This document shows, piece by piece, positions 13,528 through 27,100 of a stretch of 64,000 nt of DNA (its first letter is position 1; each line of letters opens with the position of its first letter). The translations under genes were made by a program, and so were the position numbers. This DNA comes from Myxocyprinus asiaticus (taxonomy: Eukaryota > Chordata > Actinopteri > Cypriniformes > Catostomidae). The notes beneath the pieces were generated by a model. The model did no database searches. It worked only from the letters and a program-made list of their open reading frames with translations, and was not told where the DNA came from. The DNA lies in contig NC_059374.1 in assembly GCF_019703515.2 (NCBI RefSeq), forward strand, positions 14,854,245 to 14,918,244, written 5' to 3'.

Positions 13528-14247
13528 TTAAAGGAATTGTTCACCCAAAAAAGAAAATTCTGTCATCATTTACTCACCTTTATGACTTTCTTTCTTCTGT
13601 GGAACACAAAGGGAAATGTTTCAAAGAATGTTCACTGTGCTCTTTTCCATACTTAGAAAGTGATTGGGGACTAATCGACAAAAATGACAAAAAGCACCAT
13701 AAAAGTACCATTAAAGTAGTCCATATGACTTGTTTGCTATATTCCAAACCTTCTGAAGCCATATGTTAGCTTTGTGTGAAGAACAGTCAGAAGTTTAAGT
13801 TGGTATTATCTGAAAATCTTTCTCCCTTGTTGCTCTTAAATAACATTTGCACTTCTGCATATTCAAATGTGACAGGTCAAGAAATGGTACGGCAAGTTTA
13901 ACTGCATTGACGCCATTGGTTCTTGAATATCTCATCGAATTTGACGCACCAATTTTGAATATGCAGAATTGCAATTGAGATTTGAGAGCAACAGTGGAGG
14001 GGAAGATTTGTTTAGTAAGTAATGACATAAATTTGCCTGTTCGTCGCACAAAACTATTGAAATGGCTTCAGAAGACTTGAAATATAACACACAAGTCATA
14101 TGGACTACTTTTTTTGGTCATTTTTATTTTTCTACAGCACGTTCCTTTTAACTTACATTGTATGGAAAAGAGCAGCTCCGACATTCTGGAAAATTTCTAT
14201 TTTGTATTCCACAGAGAATTTCTTATTTTTGGGTGAACTATTCCTTT
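13528..14247. mobile_element. TTAAAGG-family palindromic MITE, long form
   Basis: Left TTAAAGGAATTGTTCACCC; right TTTTTGGGTGAACTATTCCTTT. Subterminal CTGTCATCATTTACTCACC and internal AGTAGTCCATATGACTTG with its inverted partner near 14090. About 720 bp. Confidence 0.78.
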
Positions 14248-14366
14248 CATGCCTGTATGTGTGAGAAGTGAGACAGGAGACTTCTTCCCGAAGGTGTATA
14301 CTTTGTCAGGTGCACACTTTGGCCAGAAACAGACGCGAGTGTTTGACCAACGTATTGCTAACACGT

Positions 14367-15122
14367 GGTCCGGCTGAACATACCCAAGTCCAAAACGTGC
14401 TCTACACGAGAAGTGATTGCAGACACTTCAAGCTATGCAAGCTCGATTTTTATGCACAGTTGTATTCCAAAATATTTAAGACCACAATTTATAACAACGC
14501 ATGTAAGTGTTGCATTCTCAACGTTGCCACTTGGGGCGCTATTTGGGTGGACTGTCTGCTTCCATGTTGAGTTTTCTCTTTCAAGTCAACTATTGTAATG
14601 ACGGAGCAACAGTTTGAAGAGAATGTTACTAAGCAAGTAAGCTAAAGTCAAAATATTTATAGCAATTTACCTGAATAATAACATGCAGTTTTATGGCACA
14701 AACTTTTGAAAGTAACTCTATCACCACCTGTAGTACTGAGGTTTGTTACCGACACAGTAACAAACCACAGTTCTCAAGGGGGCAGTAAGTTACATTCAGA
14801 AGTCTGTGCCATTAAGCCGGATGTGTTATTATTCAGTAAGTTGCTATAAATATATTGACTTTAACTTATTTTCTTAGCAAGATTGTCTTCAAACTGTTTC
14901 TCTGCCATTATAGTAGTTGACTTGAAAGAGAAAACTCACCGCAGAACTGGACATTTCACACTATTGTCGTCCTTTGCGCCCCCCTGAAACAACGCGTACT
15001 TGCGTTGGGTTTTGAATTGCGGGTTGACACATTTCGGAATACAACAACGCACAAAATTGAGCTTACATAGCTAGAAGCGTCTGCGTTCATGTACAGTACT
15101 TAGGCAGAGTATGGTTCGGACT
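14367..15122. mobile_element. 756-bp fold-back (palindromic) element
   Basis: The centre is GTTTGTTAC-CGACACA-GTAACAAAC (14741-14765). From there the two sides are imperfect reverse complements for over 350 bases each: e.g. TTTTCTCTTTCAAGTCAACT at 14570-14589 has its complement near 14910-14930, and TTGTATTCCAAAATAT near 14460 pairs with ATTTCGGAATACAACAA near 15030-15046. No coding capacity is recognised. It lies about 120 bp downstream of another MITE. Confidence 0.8.
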
Positions 15123-15609
15123 TTACAGTATATTATGGCGGGAACATTAAAGAGAAGAAACAATAAAGAGGCCTGTGTTCCGTTTAGTAGTAACTCAGAA
15201 CAATCCTGTCATACTCCTCACAAAACAGTTATTGATTTCTACAAGCATCCCAGCCACACACGCATACACAACCTGCTGTGAGTGCAGGGAATTTCAAAAG
15301 GGCTTTCAGAGTGTAAGATCAAGTGAGGCATGTTTGAAATGCACCATGAATGTCATTTCTGTGATTTGTAAATTTGTTTATTTTGTGATGACAAGCGGCC
15401 CAGGATGCTATTGTGTCAAGAGGGTGAATTAGCATGTCTCTGTTGGTGTTATCAGGCCAATAAACAGCAGCGGTTCTAACACTTGCTGTCTTTGATAGTT
15501 TCTCTGAAACACCAGCGAGGAAGTGGGTGTATTGAAAGCAGTTTAATCCTAGTAGAAATTTCTTTGTCCTGTATTAACCAAATAATGTGACTTTGCTGCC
15601 TTCTATGTG

Positions 15610-15900
15610 TTAAAGGGATAGTTCACCCAGAAATTTCAATTCTCCCATCATTTACCACCCTCATGTCATCCCAGATGTGTAGGACGTTCTTTCTTCTGCT
15701 GAACACAAATTAAGGTTTTTAGAAGAATATTTCAGTTCTATAGGTCCTTTCAATGCAAGTGAATGGTGACCTGACCTCTCAAGCTCCAAAAATCCCATAA
15801 AGGCATCATAAAAGTAATCCATAAGACTCCAGAGGTTTAATATATGTCTTCTCAAGCGATGTAATCACAATATAAATTTTTGTGTGAACTATCTCTTTAA
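15610..15900. mobile_element. TTAAAGG-family MITE
   Basis: TTAAAGGGATAGTTCACCC at the left, TGTGTGAACTATCTCTTTAA at the right, about 291 bp, with the TCAATGCAAGTGAATGGTGA family block inside. Confidence 0.8.
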
Positions 15901-17074
15901 TGAGAATTTAAGATATTATATCTTAAAATATTTTAAAGTTTATGTTAAAGAGGTAGGGGGTTCTTTTTATGGTTATGATCAAATAATATTCACACTATTA
16001 CTACTTTAATGTACAGTATATGTCTATTTATAGTATGTAGGTTCTTGGTAAATACTTTTTTTTTTTTTTTTTTTTTTTTTGGCCATATCAACAATATTCA
16101 ATATTGAAAATATTTTTTTAATGATATATATTGATAAAATTCTGAGCCTCTCACCCTAAGAAACTGCTAAAAACAAATCACAAAAAAACTTGAGGCAAAA
16201 ATGTACTTTATTTCTTGTTTTTCTGATTTGACATTATATACCTCAGGGTGTAAATAAGGTGGCTCTGAAAACCTTTTTTTTTTTTTTAATTTTCAACTGT
16301 AACTGAGTAAAATTTTGTGTTGATATGACAAATCAATCAAAAGTTATAGCATTACAAAAATTATTCATCCTAGTGTCCAAAAAAACATCTCCAACTGTCC
16401 AAAAGCCTCTCTGAACAAATAAAACATTATAATTGTACATAAGAACTCATTACACATGCAAACACAACAACGACTAAAGGTTTGCATAGCATGCAGACAT
16501 GATTTTAGTTATGAGATTGCACAGAATGAGTTTTATTCTGTGCCATTTGAGTCATCATTGAGTCTATGTCATGTACTTGGCGCCATCTCCTGGTGGCCAT
16601 GTGTAACAGTCACTAATCACATGTCTCTCTGCCCAAATATGGATGACTTTTTGCACGGAACTGAACCCAATCCAATTTGATGAGTCTGATGTTTTTACTG
16701 ATTACAATAATATGTACAATGCAAAATTACTAATAAATTATCAAAACAGAACACTTCTGATTTGTCTGCAAATTTCAAAGCACTTGTTCAGTTTTGGCCA
16801 TAATGCCTACATGCATTGTGAAGTAGAGCTTCTAAGCTTTCAAATGATACCTCAATGATTATTTTGTGTTGGTCAAGACTGCAGTTATTTATATTTTGTT
16901 AATAATTTTATTTTCTTGTGGACCGAAGGGTTAATGTAGATTGTAATGTAATGTAATTTACTCTGTGATAAATTACATAAAGCTAATTGTTCTGTTATAG
17001 GAATAAGATCTAAAGACATTTAACTCAAGACATTGAAATGTTTTCATCTGTGCCAATGTCTTGTTTTGGTGTAG

Positions 17075-17142
17075 TGAGAAGAACAAGTCATTCATTGGTC
17101 ACAGACATATTTGAGCAGCATCTGGGAGCTCATCTACTACAG
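17075..17142 (+). CDS. npas1: npas1 exon: start of PAS-A
   Basis: Reads [20 protein letters not shown] then LQ, matching the segment just before PAS-A in NPAS1/NPAS3 (FEQHLG..ILQ). The acceptor is a T/G-rich tract ending in TAG at 17072-17074 and the donor is CAG|GTAAAC at 17142/17143. It enters in phase 1 and leaves in phase 0, which fits the next exon. Because it does not start at phase 0, at least one coding exon (bHLH) must precede it. A TA microsatellite starts 26 bases into the following intron. Confidence 0.82.
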
Positions 17143-17165
17143 GTAAACATACACGGAAGTGTACA

Positions 17166-17205
<40 letters not shown>

Positions 17206-18157
17206 CATATGTGTAAGTCATTGTTATTAATTCTAGTCATATTATGTGGATATTTTTTGTGGAAATAAATGTCCTGGTTTTATTGTAAAATGATGACTGT
17301 TATACTGTTACAGTGTCTAAAAAGTATTTGGATCCTTAAGTCACTCTTAATGTATGAATGTCATTGTAATAATATCAAAATATCAAAATAAAAGATAGCA
17401 CAAACACATTTTTAAGCAAAACATTTCACAATGATGTTTTTTAGGTTTTAAATGATAAAACAATAGATAAAACAATAGCTATACTTCACAATGAAGACAA
17501 AAGTATGGACATTCTGGTTGTCAATGTTAGTGGAACGTGTCCATTGTTAATGTGAAAAACTACACCTTTAGTTACTATGCAATAACAACTGTGAGAACTT
17601 GAGGGGAACTGACTTCATACATCTACTAAAAATCACCTTGAGACCAGTTGGTCAAAGTAACTGCAAAGTTAGCGTAATTTTTTACAGATGCCACTTTACA
17701 CTTCTACAGATGCCGTTTGATATTGTGTTATCTAATGCAATCACATTCATACATTTTTAATTGTGATTTAATTTTACAAATACTTTGTGGGGCCACTGAG
17801 AAGTTTAACACTTAATTAGACATTTAAATGTAAGTGTTTTACAGCAGATATTCTCTTGTAGATATTCTCAGCAGATACATTTTTGTAAATGAGCTGTTTA
17901 AGCTGATCAATACACTCTATGGGTAATTGACATGAAATACTGTACTTTTGGGATGTTGACATGCTAAACTTCATCAAAAACTATTTTTAAAAGCATTTTG
18001 CTAATTATTTTATAATTATTTTAGTGCAGCTTTATTGAGAGACTACATGGAAAATGAGTACTTTTTACTTCATGGTCATAGTCATGGACAGCAGTTACAG
18101 AAAGATATACACTTTCCTTTATACAATCATATAAATGAACCTAAATCTTCATTTTGT

Positions 18158-18198
<41 letters not shown>

Positions 18199-21100
18199 AT
18201 GTGCCAACTACCCATATGTACTGGAATGTGCCCCCTCTGACCCCAGTGAAAAAATAAAGCTCAAAAAATAAAAAACTGTAAAAGACAGACACAATGCTAT
18301 TAGAAGGTCACCTTGAGACAAATGTTGGAGAAGAAGTGCACTGATAGAAATCAAATTAACACTTCTGAAAATCCCTATGATTCTATGTCTCGTCCTCTGT
18401 CAGTAATAACTAGATAATTGTGCTTTATTTCCACCATTCCACTCTCATTTGCATAGTGAACTCGTCACTTGCATAAATTTCCACCGCTACAACATCAATC
18501 AGTTTCAAACAAAGTGCCCACTCCACTTCTCATTCATGCCTGTGTTATTACAATTAATATAATTCTTTAAAGGAGTTTTTTAACAGAGTGGCTGTATAGT
18601 TTTCACTTGAATTCATACAGATGGCTATAAAAAGGTTGACAAGGGTTTATTTTAAAGCAAGGTGGATTTGTGTTTTCTCTCAATCAAATCAATCTGATTT
18701 TCATCTGGTGTTATTTGGGTGCATTTCTGCTTTGATGCTGTTGTTTATGTAATTAACGTTTAATGATTCACACTGTTTATACTCAAACCTGAATTGTCAG
18801 ATTTTATTTGCATAGTTACAAGGTAAATAATATTGATTGGAAAAGTACAGAACATGGGGGCACCCAACCTGTTGCCTGTTCATCTGTGTTAATGACACCA
18901 CGTAAATCTGCTTCTAGTTCACCCAAAAATGAAAATTATGCCGTCAATTAGTCACCCATGTTGTTCCAAACCTGTATGACTTTCTTTCTTTTGCAAAGCA
19001 CAAAATTTGTTTTAAAGGATGTCCCGTTCGCTAATTTCAGTACAATAGCAGTTTATAGTGACTCACTTTAAAGCTTAAAAAAGGACCTAACAGTGATATA
19101 AAAGTAGTCCATTCGACTTGTGCATTATATTCCAAGTCTTCTGAAGACATACGATAGGTTTTTTGGAGAAACAACTAAGCTATTTCACTGCAAATATCTT
19201 GACTTTCCGCCATATCTTAATTGTGCGTGTTCATAAATTGACGAAAGCTTGTTCACAAGTGTTTGAGTAAACAAAAAACAGCACAGGTTCTCACTTGAAC
19301 ACATATTGAAATCAGCAAATGGAATGCTCTTTAAAAATTCCTCCTTTTAGGGAGAAAGAAAGTCATACAGGTTTGGAAAGACATGAGGGGGGAGTATATG
19401 ATGACCGAATATTCATTTTTGCGTGAACTATTCCTTTAAATGTACAGAAAATAATAGCAAAAAGCAATAAAAAAATAAATAAGTAATAAAATAGTAGTAA
19501 AATGGTGAAATTAAACCGCAAATTAACGTTTCTGCAACTGTGAAACATTAATGATTATTTAAAGTGGCAAGAATAGTTTAGTTTATGATTGGTTGTATGT
19601 TACTAAACAACTCGCTGTAACATTCTGCATTGTTTCACACTGTATATCTTTGCCATTGTAATTTAGAGTTAGAGCCACTTTTGCTGGACCAGGGCTTTAT
19701 AACCCAGGTTTAAAAGCTGTGTTTTCCCCGTTTCAAAATAACAAACATCACTTAACCCAGGATTAAGTATATTGTGTCAAAAGGCCTTAAATTTTTTTGT
19801 TGCTTAGGGTTGCTATGTTTTTTAGTCTTAGTTTGAGGTTTTAGTGGGGTTTTTAATGTGTTTGTGAGCATTTTTGAGAGAGGGAATGTTTTTAAGTAAT
19901 TTCAGTGTGTTTTTCTCTTTGCAGTCTCTGGATGGATTTGTGTTTGTTGTCAGTCAAGAAGGCAGATTCCTTTATATCTCTGAGACTGTCTCCATCTACC
20001 TTGGCCTTTCACAGGTGAGACCTACAGAACATACTTCATCAACGGTCAAGAAGTAAGGTCTTCATCGAATCAATGGTCAAGAAGAAAAGTCGGCATCGAA
20101 TTCACAGGGTCCCCATGGTCATGTAAAACCTGAAATATCAGGAACTTTAAAATAGCGATTTTCTAGACCTGGGAAAGTCAGAAAAGAGGTAAATCTTAAA
20201 GTCATCAAGTGACTTGGAAAAATCATGGAAAAGTCTTATCACAGAAATTAATTGGCCAAAAGGTGCGGGAACCCTGAAATCTGTACATACTATAAAGGGA
20301 TTTTGGACACAGCTATTGTGGTGTACTGCAAGGTATAAAACACAAAAAAAAATAATTTCCCCATCTCTCTGCCTCTCTTGAGCCTCTCGCCTCTCCAGGT
20401 GCTTTCTGTCTGTTGATTGCCTGTGGCCTCTTGTACAGGGAATGTTAAGTCCTGCCATTTCACCCAGATGCATAAATAATAACAGTAATTACTCGCACAG
20501 CAATCAAAGCATCGCTCCAGCAAGCCTGGGTCTGTCTCGGGAACAAAAATCGATAGACATTTTAAAAGCCACATTGATTGTGTGGCAAAAAAAAGAATAC
20601 ACACAAACACACACACACACACACACACAAGGGGGGATGGGAGGACAGATAGTGAGTTTAGGAGGGAAAATAGATGTGAATGGGATCGGTTGGTTGAGGA
20701 AAAGAAGGGATTGCTCGCAGACAGCGACATATGATGGCCAAGCTTGTGTCTTTGCTGGGGCTGTCCTGCTGTTGTTTTAGAGGTACGCTGGGTAATTTTA
20801 TTATACCGGATCAATCAACACTGTCGTGGCCTTTACTAAAGACAGCCAAAACAAATGGGCATAAACACAAAACATACTGCTTTTCCTTTAGCACTGGTTT
20901 GCTGTCTCCTCGAAAATAAAATTTGCCACCTCCTGCATAAATAACCAGGTATTATCAGAGGTATCCTTTCAAGCCAAAAGAGCGCAAAAGTGCACGCTAA
21001 AATTTTTTGCCGTCTTAGTTCCAGAAGTGTTTTTCCCATTAATTTTTTCCATAGGGATTTCATTAAATCCTTCATAAGCCAAGAACTAAACCAACCAGCT

Positions 21101-24100
21101 CCGAGGTGAATCAAAATTTTACAAACTTTGATTTAAAGCAAAAAAGTATTCAAAAATTGGACAAAAAGACAAAGGTACAAGATTGTGTACTTAATGTCTT
21201 CAGTAAGGAAATGAACTACAGTCTCATGTTGCATTGTGAATAATGTAGTTAAATGAAAAATTATGGAAAACTATTGAGTTAAAGTTGTTTAATATAAGTA
21301 TAGAATCAATATATTTAAACTATATTGCAAAAAATTCAGATATATACAATACAAGTACAAATTAGGCTTTTCAAATTTTCCTGATGATTATCGATATATA
21401 TGTTGGGATTTTTTTCAGATATAAATTGGGCTGCTTGTTGCACAATAGTCTTTGTCTTTTTAAAAAATATTTCTCAACACAACTTTGGTAAAGTGTAAGC
21501 GGCAGGGTAAATTAAAGGGACACCGGACGTGTCTGCTGGACAACATGGCATGTTGTAAAATTTGAAACAATCATTTTCTAGGAAGGTACGTACGCACACA
21601 CACCGACAACGCTCAGCGTCAAAATTCTGAAGTGCTACGGAGTGCAACTCGCATAGTTTTCCATTAAATACCCAAATTATTATCAAAGGACAAAGATTAT
21701 TTATTCTAGTCATTACTGGATGATATATTGTGTATATGTATCTTTCATATAGCCTACACAATGTATTTTCAGTCACAAGTATGTCGTTTTGTGGTTTGAC
21801 CACTTGAATGAAAGACCTATTCAAGGCTACATAGAGAAATTGCATAATAAATGTCACCATTTCTAATCATGCAGATTGCTCAGTTACACCAGTTTCATAC
21901 ACTAACCTGCAAACTCATCGTCACTTTGTTCATTCATGAAAAAATTACAAAAACCTTTGTAACTTTGGACTGCCATCTGCTGCTCCGCATCCACTCATCC
22001 TGTGTGTGTGATATCTGTGCCTTTTCTACCTGGCCCGTGAACGGCTTCAGTAAATGCTATATCCCCTCTTGTGGTCTCCCAGTGCTATAACGCCAGACTG
22101 TTAAACAGAGGCTAACTGAGTGAATTGGAAAGCATGCAAATAAGGCTTCTAATTTGTAGGGCTTTACTGGTTGTTTAGATCAGTGTTACTATCAGAAATA
22201 ATTAATAATTATTTATTTAGTTATTAATTAATATTTAAATGAATTAATTGAATCTAACTCATTAAAACCTCATATGGGGCTCCAGTAAATGTAGTGTGCT
22301 ACGTTTAGGAGCAAGTTTGGTTATTAGCAATAATTAATAATTATCAAAGACAATTATTAATTATTAAAATCAATAGAACATTGATGAGAATCAATGTTAG
22401 CTTTTTTAATCCTTTAAATCAACAATTATCAAAGATAATTGTTAATTGTTAACATCGATGAAACATTAATTAAAATTAACCCTAGCTTATTGATCATTCA
22501 GATTCAACAATCATCAAAGATAATTATCAATTATCAAAAATCAACAGAATATTAATAAGGATTAACATTGATGGGGCACCACCCTGGAATCAGGGACTAA
22601 TAACCAGATAGTATAACAGTCACAATATTAGATTGTTTTCTTAGGAAAATCGACATCCGAAGAATATCGATTTTCGGGAAAAAATACAATGAATGAAGGC
22701 TTGAATCCGAGCACTGACATCCTGTCAGCATGACACAGGTGTATGCAAAACAAACCAAAACACCTCTCTTTGTAATATAAACAAAGTTTATTTATGCAGT
22801 AATATCAATTAATAATTAATACAATGCAGTCAATAAACTTCCGACTTACAACTACAAACTAAACAGTGATATGATTAGATATGGAAACTAAAATAATCCT
22901 ATAACACATAGGGTGTGTGTGTGACAGTGTGTGTGTATGTGTGTGTGTGTGTGTGTGTGTAAGGAGGGACGCGCACAAAATGCGCGTCTCGTGGAGAGTA
23001 TGTCACGCGAGACTTCCGGCCAGGGAATATGACCACGAATGGGGCGGAGAGAAACCAGTCAATGGCGTCTACCAGTTACCGCGTGTATCCGCTTGTACAA
23101 TAGCTTAGGGACAAAGCTGGGCTTTAGCATTAAGCTATCTAGGAGCCAAAAATGTGTGCCAGAATGTTTGTGAGGGGTCGCATGCGTGTGTGTGTGTGTG
23201 TGTGTGGTTAGTACGAGTGAGAGAGAAGTGATGGCCCTAAAGCCGATTTCGTGATCTTGGGAGAGAAAGCAGCTGTTAGTTCATCGCTCAGAGACACGGT
23301 GGACGGCTCGTAAACAGTCCCACGTTCTTTGACTCTTTAATGGATGAATTCAGTTTACCTGTCTCACCCGCGATGGCGAAATTGCACAACAGTCCAATTT
23401 GGTTGGACCACAATACAGCAAAACAAATTCATGATAATTAATACCCTGAGTATTAATAATGAGCGGACATGGCAGTCTGTAAACTGTACAAGCAAAAAAA
23501 ACCTTGAAACACAAGAATAACACACTATAATATTCTATCTCTGCCCAGACGTAAACCTCTTACTTGAATCGCATGAGGACACAGGTAGAATGTGTTTTCC
23601 TCCGTCCTTTAACTCTGACCTGGTTCCTTGAGGCTCGGGTGATGACGGGAGGCCGTTTCCTCACTCTGACGGTGGGCGGTACGGCTGTTGATTCTCGGCG
23701 GGCTGGCGGAGAACTCAGAAATGTCGACTTGATTGAAGATGGAAGAGAAATCTTTAATCTCTTCACTTCTGCAGGCAAACGGATGAAGATGAGGATTGCT
23801 CAGCGGTCTCCTTCGGATCCTTTGGAGTGTTCGGTTGAACACAGAGTAATCTCAACTCATCCAGCGAGATGGAGATTGTATGGCCACAGTTTCAAGTCGG
23901 ACGTTACTTCCTTGTGCCACGAGGTTGCACATGAGAGCAGCAATGAGCTGCGTCTACACACGGCGAGCAAAGTTGCTGGAAGCAAATCCCGGAAGCATTT
24001 CAGAGGTATTTCAACTCCTGATGATATCATGTTTGAGGGACGTTCTGTTGTGTGCCTCATCCAATAGGAGTTGAGAGTTCGATCCTTTAGTGAGCAAGGC

Positions 24101-27100
24101 TTCATGGGATTTGTAGTCTGTTTTGGACTCCCTTTGTTTGATTTTGGCACGGTTTTTATCAGTATAATTTACGACTTGGAATGTGGGGGTTTGAGTTAGG
24201 TTTTCACGACTGTGTTAGGCCTGCCTTTGTCTTCTATCTGAATACATGAGGTCCAACAAATTCAAATGTCTGCTAATTTTAATCTATCGATGCCTCAAAA
24301 ATATATTGATAAAATAACGTGCCAATCAATAATCTATATATTATACATTTTATCAAATATATAAGTAGTTTGAGTGTAGGGAGATCGACTGGATTGCGTC
24401 ATTCACAGTGCAACATGGGAGTTGCTGGAGAGCTCTTTTGCTGCGGTTTGCTTGCTGTGATTTTCTGATTGGTAGATTTCCCCCTCAGGATGATGGATAG
24501 TGTAGTTCTTCACCAGGAATTCTGCTATTAATCATGATAACTTCATTTGAAAAAATGAAGTTGAAATAAAGCAGACTGATGGCTTCAACAGAAGCATATA
24601 CAATACCATCGTTATATATACCATCATATATACCAATATACCATTGATTAACAACCTCGGAGCTCACTTCAGTCTTTTACTATGGACTTCAGAGGAGGAA
24701 CTGATGTCAACTCCAACTGTAAGACATCGGATACTTCATATGCCACTGCCTTATCCATGGACTTATGATGGACCCCACCGAACCCCACTGAAATGACCTG
24801 CCGGTTGAACTATGATGCACCTCATTGATCTCTGCCTGCATCACCTTTGTCTATTGATGGACTACACTCTTGAAATGGAATACATAGACTATCATTTAAC
24901 TGCCAACAAAAGCATTCATCAGCCAACTAACAAAAGACAAAGCATCTATGTGAACTTCTGCAGTTAATCCAGGATGGACTTCAAAGACATTAGTCATTAA
25001 TCTTAAAGTTAATAAAAAATCTTTTTTTTAACACTGGCCCTTAACACTTACTTAGTTTACAAATTTAAACCATGACTTGCACTGCACACAAATAACTAAT
25101 ATTGGCATTATATTAATGTTGTTTAGGCAGAGAGGAACTGGACCCTACAGTGAGCCTGGTTTCTCCCAAGGTTATTTTTCTCCATTAACCAACATCTTAT
25201 GGAGTTTTATGTTCCTTGCCATAGTTGCCTTCAGCTTGCTCTCAGGGGTTCTAAATATAATTAATATTTAATTATTTAATTTTTATACACAATTTACAAT
25301 CATATTTAATCAAACTACACAATGATGACTCTAAGAATTTATAGATATTACAGTTTCATTTTCTGTTAATGCATGATTTTCTGTAAAGCTGCTTTGAAAC
25401 TATGTGTGTTGTGAAAAGCACTTTACAAATAAAAATGACTTGACTCATGGTTGGTCTGTCTTTAAATGTTTAAACATTATTGTTAATAATCAATTCCCCT
25501 ATGGAAAAAAAATGTATAGGATTTTTACTGCCAGAACTACTACTACTACGGTTACACTCAATTAGTTTTCAATATCACTTTAGTACATCCTTAAGCCTGC
25601 TTGTGGTTAACACAACAGGTGAGGAGACACTTAAATGTAGCCAAAATATTGATGAAATCTAAATTATTGAAGGATCTCAACACAAGTGAGAGACTGACGA
25701 CAATGTCATATATGTATTCTATTCTATAATATAGATTTACATATCAGCCTCCCTGGAACATTCCCTCATGGACCACAACTTTATTTAGACCAACTTTATT
25801 TAGACCAAAATTATATAAAATATTACATTAGTTTTTTTTTATTTAGTTTTTTAATAGGACTTGAAATAAATCATTACTTCTAATTTGAGAGGCCACAAAA
25901 TAAAACACAATAGCTCTGTTCCGAAACCTGGTTAGCTGCCTTGCTGTCTACGGCCCATATAGGCTGTAACCTTCCAAGGTAGCATTCTAACTGAGGCCAT
26001 GTACACACTAATACATTTTCAGTTGGACACACATTGATTTTGCTATGTTTATGCCTCTCATTCACACTGGAATGGCATTTCCCTCCACTGAAACGGAGAC
26101 TTTCGAAAATGCTTTCAATCACAGCATACTTTGGAAAACAATAATGATAGGAAACTGAAAACTGAGTTTTCAACACAAAATTTATTAGTGTGGATGTGGC
26201 CTCAAAAGGAACCTCATTGATTTGGAATAACGTAACTGCCTACCTTTTCGGAAAAGCCTCTGTTTTGGGAGTTCGTCTATAATGCCTTAAAATGCTGACT
26301 AAGTAGGCATCTTGCTAGGTTTTGGAACAGAACTAATATCTACATGCAGACATGGACTAGAGGGATGTAAAATGAGAAAATGCATACACTATCAGACAGT
26401 TTGGATATACCTGCACATCCCTTATTATTACTATTTTCCACATTTAGAATAATTGTTCAGAGTAGATTACTATCACACTACAGCTGAGGAATAGAGTTAA
26501 ACTAACAGCTTCAGCATTACTGTTCATTGCTGTAGCAGACACAGGTAATCACATGCCCATCACACTCTCTCTTTCTCTCTCTCACTCCCTCACTCTCTCT
26601 CATACACACACATATCCTTGTTTCTCCAATAACTTGTTAGAAACAGCCCAATCTGTCATTACTATTTCTAAAGTGTTGTTTTTCAATTAGTAATGGAGGC
26701 TTGGATGCATCTTTCAAACTAGCAACGGCCGATCCTGAATCTGTGGTGTAAGAAAGTAGTTCCACACACAAGTTTTTTGTTTTTTGGGACAGTCAATAGT
26801 TTTTCCCTACTTAGTTATTTACTTGTTGAACTGTTGTATCAAAGCAGTATCACACTCGCAATCTTGCTGTATTGTCCATCAACCAGCATTGCTGTGATTA
26901 CCTGCAGCTGAATCACAGTGGTGCTGATAGATGGACGTACAGCACTCTTAATGCACAATTTTTTTTTAACACACAAACAGTTTTTTGTTTTACCCGTTTG
27001 TAATCACTTGACTGTGTTTACATTAATACTGTCTGATGGGCATTTTGACCATGAAGCACACTTGACCATTCGTGCGCACAGCCGTGTGACCGCATTTACC

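Larger units (their letters stand above)
17143..19924 (+). other. npas1: npas1 intron (2.8 kb)
   Basis: GTAAAC..TTTGCAG. Holds a TA and an AAAT microsatellite, a possible Tc1 relic and one TTAAAGG-family MITE. No coding sequence seen. Confidence 0.8.

Noticed and set aside
20290..20814. 174-codon antisense open frame
   Set aside because: Low-complexity Val/Cys run from a CA microsatellite and no domain; it lies in an npas1 intron.
23564..24067. 167-codon open frame in a GC-rich block
   Set aside because: Several overlapping frames on both strands of the same block and no recognisable domain; fits a repeat or LTR better than a gene.
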